The position numbers and the translations under genes are program-made. Below, one piece after another: positions 9,791-12,500 of a stretch of 12,500 nucleotides of DNA (its first letter is position 1; each line of letters opens with the position of its first letter). The DNA is taken from the NCBI GenBank assembly GCA_009760855.2, contig WPIO01000008.1:10437501-10450000 (forward strand), written 5' to 3'. The DNA comes from Cristatella mucedo. Lineage: Eukaryota; Bryozoa; Phylactolaemata; Cristatellidae. The notes under the pieces are model-generated. The model searched no databases and was not told where the DNA came from. It saw only the letters and a list, made by a program, of their open reading frames with translations.

Positions 9791-9809
9791 TGCATGTGTA
9801 TGTGTGTAT

Positions 9810-9890
<81 letters not shown>

Positions 9891-9895
9891 TCTCT
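9791..9895. repeat. (TG)n(TC)n compound microsatellite
   Basis: An imperfect TGTA/TG stretch becomes a pure TG run (about 9815-9857) and switches directly to a TC run (about 9857-9894). Confidence 0.97.
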
Positions 9896-10394
9896 GTGCT
9901 GATTCTTGTGCTCGCTTTGCTATATCACCACTTAGCTGTGCCATCGTTTGCTTGGCGTCGATCCTGTTCGGACTTCAAATCAGCAGCTCGGCATTTAAGC
10001 ATTACGGTGAGATGCATTAGTGGTATTCACCCTTAACAGTGAGCAGATGCCCACATCAGCAGCCAACCCAGGCTTTGCTCGGCATTTCTCAGCCTCCGGA
10101 CAGGTTTGAATCTACTTCCTGGTCATGATTAGGTTTATCCATATTGTTAGTTCAATCTCCAGCCAATGCGATTCAATGACAAACCGTCAGCCATCTTTCG
10201 AGTGCATTGAGGCTGCAAGCAGTGGCGACCCGTTACGAATGCTAAAGGGCATGCTATTCACGGGCGTAACCAGATTTAAGCGATGGAGGGACCTGACCTT
10301 AGCCTTGCCCAAAGCTGCCAGTCGCAGCAAACTAAACTGGGCATGTTCACCTGGTAGTCACTCAGCAATTTATTTTCTAACCTGCATTTTAAAA
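9896..10394. other. Unassigned DNA, possibly old LINE sequence at its right end
   Basis: A 93-codon open frame (10125-10406) runs into the degraded LINE tail. It has no clear LINE motif, so older LINE 3' sequence is only a possibility. If intron 3 of the SAMD15-like gene is long, this region is intronic to it. Confidence 0.35.
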
Positions 10395-10452
10395 TTGCCT
10401 GTGTAGACATTTAATTCTCTTCGGGCACAAAAAATATCTTATTATCATTTTT
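10395..10452 (+). mobile_element. Degraded LINE 3' tail
   Basis: ATTGCCTGTGTAGACATTTAATTCTCTTCGGGCAC followed by AAAAAATATCTTATTATCATT (given here as separate blocks) resembles the last part of unit 2801-2922, which has GTTCTCTTCAAGCAC, AATAAAATATG and TTATTATCATTATT. The SINE copy at 10453 starts directly after it. Confidence 0.5.
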
Positions 10453-10620
10453 CGCCCCTTGATCTTAGCCTAGGGGGTAAGGTGCTTTCACTTGCCAAAT
10501 CAGGTTGTTGGTTTGAGAGTCATTCTGCTTGAAATTCTGTATCGCCCACTGCCTGTGTGAGCGGTAGCCGCTGGGCCTCCTCCGTCGCTATATATAAATG
10601 CTGGTTCAGACTGCCATTAT
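10453..10620 (+). mobile_element. tRNA-derived SINE, copy A
   Basis: A pol III A-box-like TAGCCTAGGGGG (10466-10477) is followed by GGTAAGGTGCTTTCACTTGCC, then a decayed B box GGTTTGAGAGTC (10510-10521). The body then runs ATCGCCCACTGCCTGTGTGA and GCGGTAGCC to GTCGCTATATATAAATGC (10584-10601). The same order of blocks occurs on the minus strand at 8285-8432, so this is a dispersed element and not a single tRNA pseudogene. The GCTATATATAAATG end resembles the LINE tails in this window. It adjoins a degraded LINE tail on its left and the TC microsatellite on its right. Confidence 0.6.
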
Positions 10621-10629
10621 TTTACTTTA

Positions 10630-10799
<170 letters not shown>

Positions 10800-10828
10800 G
10801 CTCCTTCCGCCCGCCCGCGCGCGCTCAC

Positions 10829-10916
10829 CCAGGTCGTTTCGCGGCTGCTCCGAGATACTGCGATTCCAGTAGGGCTCCTCAAGGTGCAGGAGCTCGCGGA
10901 TGCCGTTTGCGAGCAC
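10829..10916 (-). CDS. SAMD15-like exon 3
   Basis: Twenty-nine codons plus one base, VLANGIRELLHLEEPYW then NRSISEQPRNDL. The acceptor is cttgcAG|GTG at 10917-10918 and the donor CTGG|GTGAGC at 10828. It aligns without gaps, from memory, to the block following the SAM domain of SAMD15 proteins. The frame stays open past the donor only because the intron is GC-rich and then (GGGA)n; the change to low complexity immediately after GTGAGC supports the donor. Confidence 0.82.
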
Positions 10917-11450
10917 CTGCAAGCGCGAGCCGCAACAGCGAGGCGAGAACGATGCATTCGCGTAGCGCCCTCGCGGAGCTCGATCTCTTCCCGTCAGCTC
11001 TTTATTGCGCACGCTGTGAAGGGGAGCGCGATGGGCAGCAGCAGCCGCCGCCGCCGCCGCCGCCGCCGCCCGCAAACCAAGCGTTCTCGAGCGAGCGCGA
11101 GCGCCCGTCGTTTACTTTTATGTGCTGGAGATCGGTGACGCCGATATTCGGCAAGTGCGAGGACGTGCAGTGCAGCAGCCTCCTTCCGTCCACGAGGTTG
11201 TCCTCGAAGCACCTCTGTGAACAGTCGGCCCCGCCCAGCTAGCGGCCGTCGGTCGCCGGCCGCGCGACAGCAGCCGCGTCGGCCGCGAGCGAGCGAGCGA
11301 GTGCGGCAGGAAGCGACTGGCGCGTTTTGTTACCCGATATTGTCCCAGTCCTGTGCTTTCAACCCAATCCGCTACCCTTTGGACAGACCAGTAAAACGCT
11401 TCGGGCACGCGCTTATCTTTGAGGTCGGAAATGGTGGCAGCCTGAGCCAT
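10829..11450 (-). CDS. SAM-domain protein, SAMD15-like (5' part, three exons)
   Basis: Minus-strand spliced gene, start codon at 11450-11448 (AAGATGG, A at -3 and G at +4). Exons 11450-11334, 11214-11116 and 10916-10829 join in frame through GT..AG introns (phases 0, 0, then 1) to give 101 codons plus one base. Residues about 19-72 form a sterile alpha motif domain: FYWSVQRVADWVESTGLGQY (19-38), then CFEDNLVDGRRLLH (41-54) and LPNIGVTDLQHIK (60-72). A second conserved block follows: RELLHLEEPYWNRSIS (79-94). From memory of the family, the same order (VADW...GRKLIH...LPQ.GIT...MK, then RELL.IEEP...RSIS) is seen in SAMD15 proteins, so I call it SAMD15-like. Vertebrate SAMD15 has a long N-terminal region before the SAM domain; here the SAM domain begins almost at the start. 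SAM domains usually mediate protein-protein contacts; the cellular role of this family is poorly known. The 3' end is not in view: exon 3 ends at a donor and no exon 4 was found at lower coordinates. The gene is divergent to the plus-strand gene starting at 11866. Confidence 0.82.
11043..11071. repeat. (GCC)n trinucleotide repeat in SAMD15-like intron 2
   Basis: About nine GCC/CCG units lie within the 199-bp intron between exons 2 and 3. On the coding (minus) strand it reads GGC/CGG. It contributes to spurious poly-Gly, poly-Ala and poly-Arg open frames. Confidence 0.9.
11116..11214 (-). CDS. SAMD15-like exon 2
   Basis: This exon is exactly 33 codons and completes the SAM domain, from RCFEDNLVDGRRLLH to GVTDLQHIK. 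The acceptor is ttcacAG|AGG at 11215 and the donor AAA|GTAAAC at 11115; both are phase 0. The match to SAM helices 3-5 in the expected order, directly after exon 1 with a 119-bp intron between, is the strongest evidence that this is a real spliced gene. Confidence 0.87.
11334..11450 (-). CDS. SAMD15-like exon 1 (coding part)
   Basis: This exon has 39 codons, from MAQAATISDLKDKR to the first half of the SAM domain, ending ...GLGQYR. The donor is CGG|GTAACA at 11333, phase 0. An in-frame ATG exists further upstream (11564), but its extra residues are Arg/Ala/Pro-rich translation of the CpG island, so the ATG at 11450 with its good Kozak context is preferred. The 5' UTR just upstream contains a run of ten C on the coding strand (11486-11495). 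Confidence 0.85.
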
Positions 11451-11532
11451 CTTTTGTTTACTATGTTGCCTGGTGAGGTATGGCCGGGGGGGGGGAGGGA
11501 GGGTCGCGGCAGCGCCTCCTCGAACTCGCGCC

Positions 11533-11546
11533 GTAGCACGTGCTAC
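11533..11546. promoter_or_regulatory. 14-bp perfect palindrome with E-box CACGTG
   Basis: GTAGCACGTGCTAC reads the same on both strands. The core CACGTG is the class of site bound by bHLH-ZIP factors such as USF, MYC/MAX and TFE. It lies 83 bp upstream of the SAMD15-like ATG and 320 bp upstream of the plus-strand ATG, so it could serve both. Confidence 0.4.
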
Positions 11547-11781
11547 TAGAGATTGACTCGCCAAAATTAGTTGCTATTATTATTAAATAAATAATTATAC
11601 CTCCAGCGTGTTGCAAAAATCCCATCGCAGCGGTCGCGCGGCAGCCTTTGCGGAGCTCGCGACCAGTCGGAGGCCGGCAGTGGGAGGGGCGCGGCCGCGG
11701 ACGGCCGCCGCCGCCGGGCGTCGCACTTTGCGTCACGCTGGCAGTCGGTGCTGCGGCCGCCGCTCGCAGCGAGCGCTCCAT

Positions 11782-11817
11782 GAGACGCGCTTGGCGCCAG
11801 ACGAGACGCGCTTGGCG
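11782..11817 (+). promoter_or_regulatory. Duplicated 15-mer with TTGGCG core near the plus-strand start
   Basis: GAGACGCGCTTGGCG occurs twice with a 21-bp period, ending 49 bp before the ATG at 11866. The contexts TTGGCGCC and TTGGCGGG resemble E2F-type sites. It may be promoter or 5' UTR; binding is inference. Confidence 0.3.
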
Positions 11818-11865
11818 GGCCTAGGGTTCCGAGAACGTCGAGGCTCTAGCTCTGCTGCCTGCGCC

Positions 11866-11908
11866 ATGGGCAATCAGCCGTCCAGCAAAGCCAGCCCGGC
11901 CGACCAAG
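11866..11908 (+). CDS. First coding exon of an unidentified, probably N-myristoylated protein
   Basis: The ATG at 11866 sits in a near-ideal initiation context (GCGCCATGG). The encoded start is MGNQPSSKASPADQ, followed by CAAG|GTAAAG, a strong splice donor at 11909, leaving the exon in phase 1. Gly2, a small uncharged residue at position 3, Ser6 and Lys8 fit the N-myristoyltransferase substrate pattern, so the product is probably membrane-anchored by its N terminus. Many signalling proteins (Src-type kinases, PKA catalytic subunits, AMPK beta, formins) begin with this kind of short exon, but 14 residues cannot identify the family. The rest of the gene lies beyond the right edge of the window. 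It is divergent to the SAMD15-like gene, with 415 bp between the two start codons. Confidence 0.6.
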
Positions 11909-12460
11909 GTAAAGGCCGCTTCGCCGCGCCGTCCCGCTCGGCGCGCCAGCAAACCGGCGGTGGGTGGCGGGCGGCACGTCGGCGGCGGCCGAGGCGGGGG
12001 GGGGGCGAGCGGGCTCGCAGCTCGACACCGCACGCACGCGGCGCAGACGGACGCCAGCGGACGAGGGGAGCGAGAGCGGATCGCGCGAGCAGAGAGCGGA
12101 GCGCGCTCTCGCAGCATCGCGGCGCGACCAGCGCTGACGCCAGCGCAGCAGGCGAGCGGGGGTGCGCGGTCGGTCGGTCAGGCGGCTGCTTGGCGCCCGC
12201 CTGCGACAGGCAGCGAGAGAGCGCGGGCACGTGTCGTAGCCGCTGCCCGGCTGCCCGGCTGTCGGCCGGACGGCGACGTTTTTTAGCCGCATTGCCGCTT
12301 GCCCTGCGGATTTCGCGGATTTCGCTCGTCTTTTGAGGCAGCGGCAGCGGCTTGTCGAGGCACGTGCGTCCTGTATTCGTTCGGAGTGAAAGCGCTCGAA
12401 GCGGATGCATGGCGACCTCCGTCGGCACATTTTCATTAACCTCCTGCTTTCTTCCTCCTC

Positions 12461-12468
<8 letters not shown>
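11909..12468 (+). other. GC-rich start of intron 1 of the plus-strand gene
   Basis: This follows the GTAAAG donor. It is very CpG-rich, with a run of ten G at 11996-12005 and GGTCGGTCGG-type short repeats near 12170, and becomes pyrimidine-rich toward the right edge. Long open frames exist on both strands here, but their products are Arg/Ala/Gly-rich with no recognisable domain, as expected from GC-rich DNA. I see no second exon. Confidence 0.5.

Positions 12469-12500
<32 letters not shown>
12469..12500. repeat. (CT)n microsatellite at the window edge
   Basis: A pure CT dinucleotide run reaches the last base of the window, so its true length is unknown. It lies in the putative first intron of the plus-strand gene. 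Confidence 0.95.

Larger units (their letters stand above)
11451..11865. promoter_or_regulatory. Shared divergent (bidirectional) CpG-island promoter
   Basis: This 415-bp interval lies between two start codons pointing away from each other, in the middle of a CpG-dense block that extends from about 10800 to 12420. It contains a perfect 14-bp palindrome around CACGTG (11533-11546), a short AT-rich stretch with TATTATTATTAAATAA (about 11574-11596) that could act as a TATA-like element for either direction, GC boxes, and a duplicated 15-mer (11782-11796 and 11803-11817) carrying TTGGCG. Transcription start sites cannot be placed from sequence. That it acts as one promoter for both genes is inference from spacing and composition. 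Confidence 0.6.

Noticed and set aside
10125-10406. A 93-codon open frame running into a LINE tail
   Set aside because: Could be a decayed LINE C-terminus, but the GDRAF/WNSLP/LKTHLF motifs are absent, so coding or LINE identity is not supported.
11608-12336. A 242-codon plus-strand open frame through the CpG island
   Set aside because: Only the first 14 codons after the ATG at 11866 look like protein; a strong splice donor follows and the rest is Arg/Ala/Gly-rich translation of GC-rich DNA.
11846-12436. Long minus-strand open frames (about 196 and 184 codons) opposite the plus-strand intron
   Set aside because: Arg/Pro/Ala-rich, no domain, several overlapping frames open at once because stop codons are rare in GC-rich sequence.

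Overview
This window looks like nuclear DNA from an animal (metazoan). It has spliced exons of a SAM-domain gene, a CpG-rich divergent promoter, L2/CR1-type non-LTR retrotransposon remnants with stem-loop and (ATT)n tails, two copies of a tRNA-derived SINE, and very many microsatellites. I see no bacterial or phage gene organisation, no rRNA and no CRISPR. I cannot name the species. The retroelement style (a C-terminal FGDRAF...WNSLP...LKTHLF motif and a GCGCTATATAAATG-type tail) is common in aquatic invertebrates, amphioxus, lampreys and fishes.

Layout. 1-2460 is non-coding, with a short pyrimidine-rich direct repeat (762-806) and a perfect nine-copy 7-bp G/C-strand-biased satellite (1893-1955). 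2469-2972 is a head-to-tail array of about 120-130 bp units that resemble L2-type LINE 3' tails. 2973-8060 is intergenic or intronic and dominated by simple repeats: a GA-rich tract, C24, G13, C29, CGG repeats and CA/CACG repeats. It also holds a near-identical 101-bp tandem duplication (6517-6718). 8062-8842 holds small minisatellites, a SINE on the minus strand, the last about 55 codons of a non-LTR retrotransposon ORF, and its 3' UTR ending in a stem-loop and (ATT)n. 8843-10394 is mostly unassigned, with triplet repeats and a (TG)n(TC)n tract. 10395-10620 is a second, degraded LINE tail followed directly by a second copy of the same SINE.

The genic part is 10629-12500, a CpG-rich block. 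On the minus strand three exons (11450-11334, 11214-11116, 10916-10829) join in phase with GT..AG introns of 119 and 199 bp. They encode a complete SAM domain plus the conserved downstream RELL-x-x-EEP...RSIS block typical of SAMD15-like proteins. The third exon ends at a splice donor, and the next intron begins with GC-rich sequence and then (GGGA)n(GA)n on the coding strand; I could not find exon 4. On the plus strand, 415 bp from that start codon, a Kozak-perfect ATG at 11866 opens a 14-codon first coding exon with an N-myristoylation signal (MGNQPSSK), then a good donor at 11909 and a GC-rich first intron running out of the window. The two genes are divergent and probably share a CpG-island promoter that contains a 14-bp perfect palindrome centred on the E-box CACGTG.

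Most long open frames elsewhere are by-products of GC-rich or simple-repeat DNA and are not annotated as genes.
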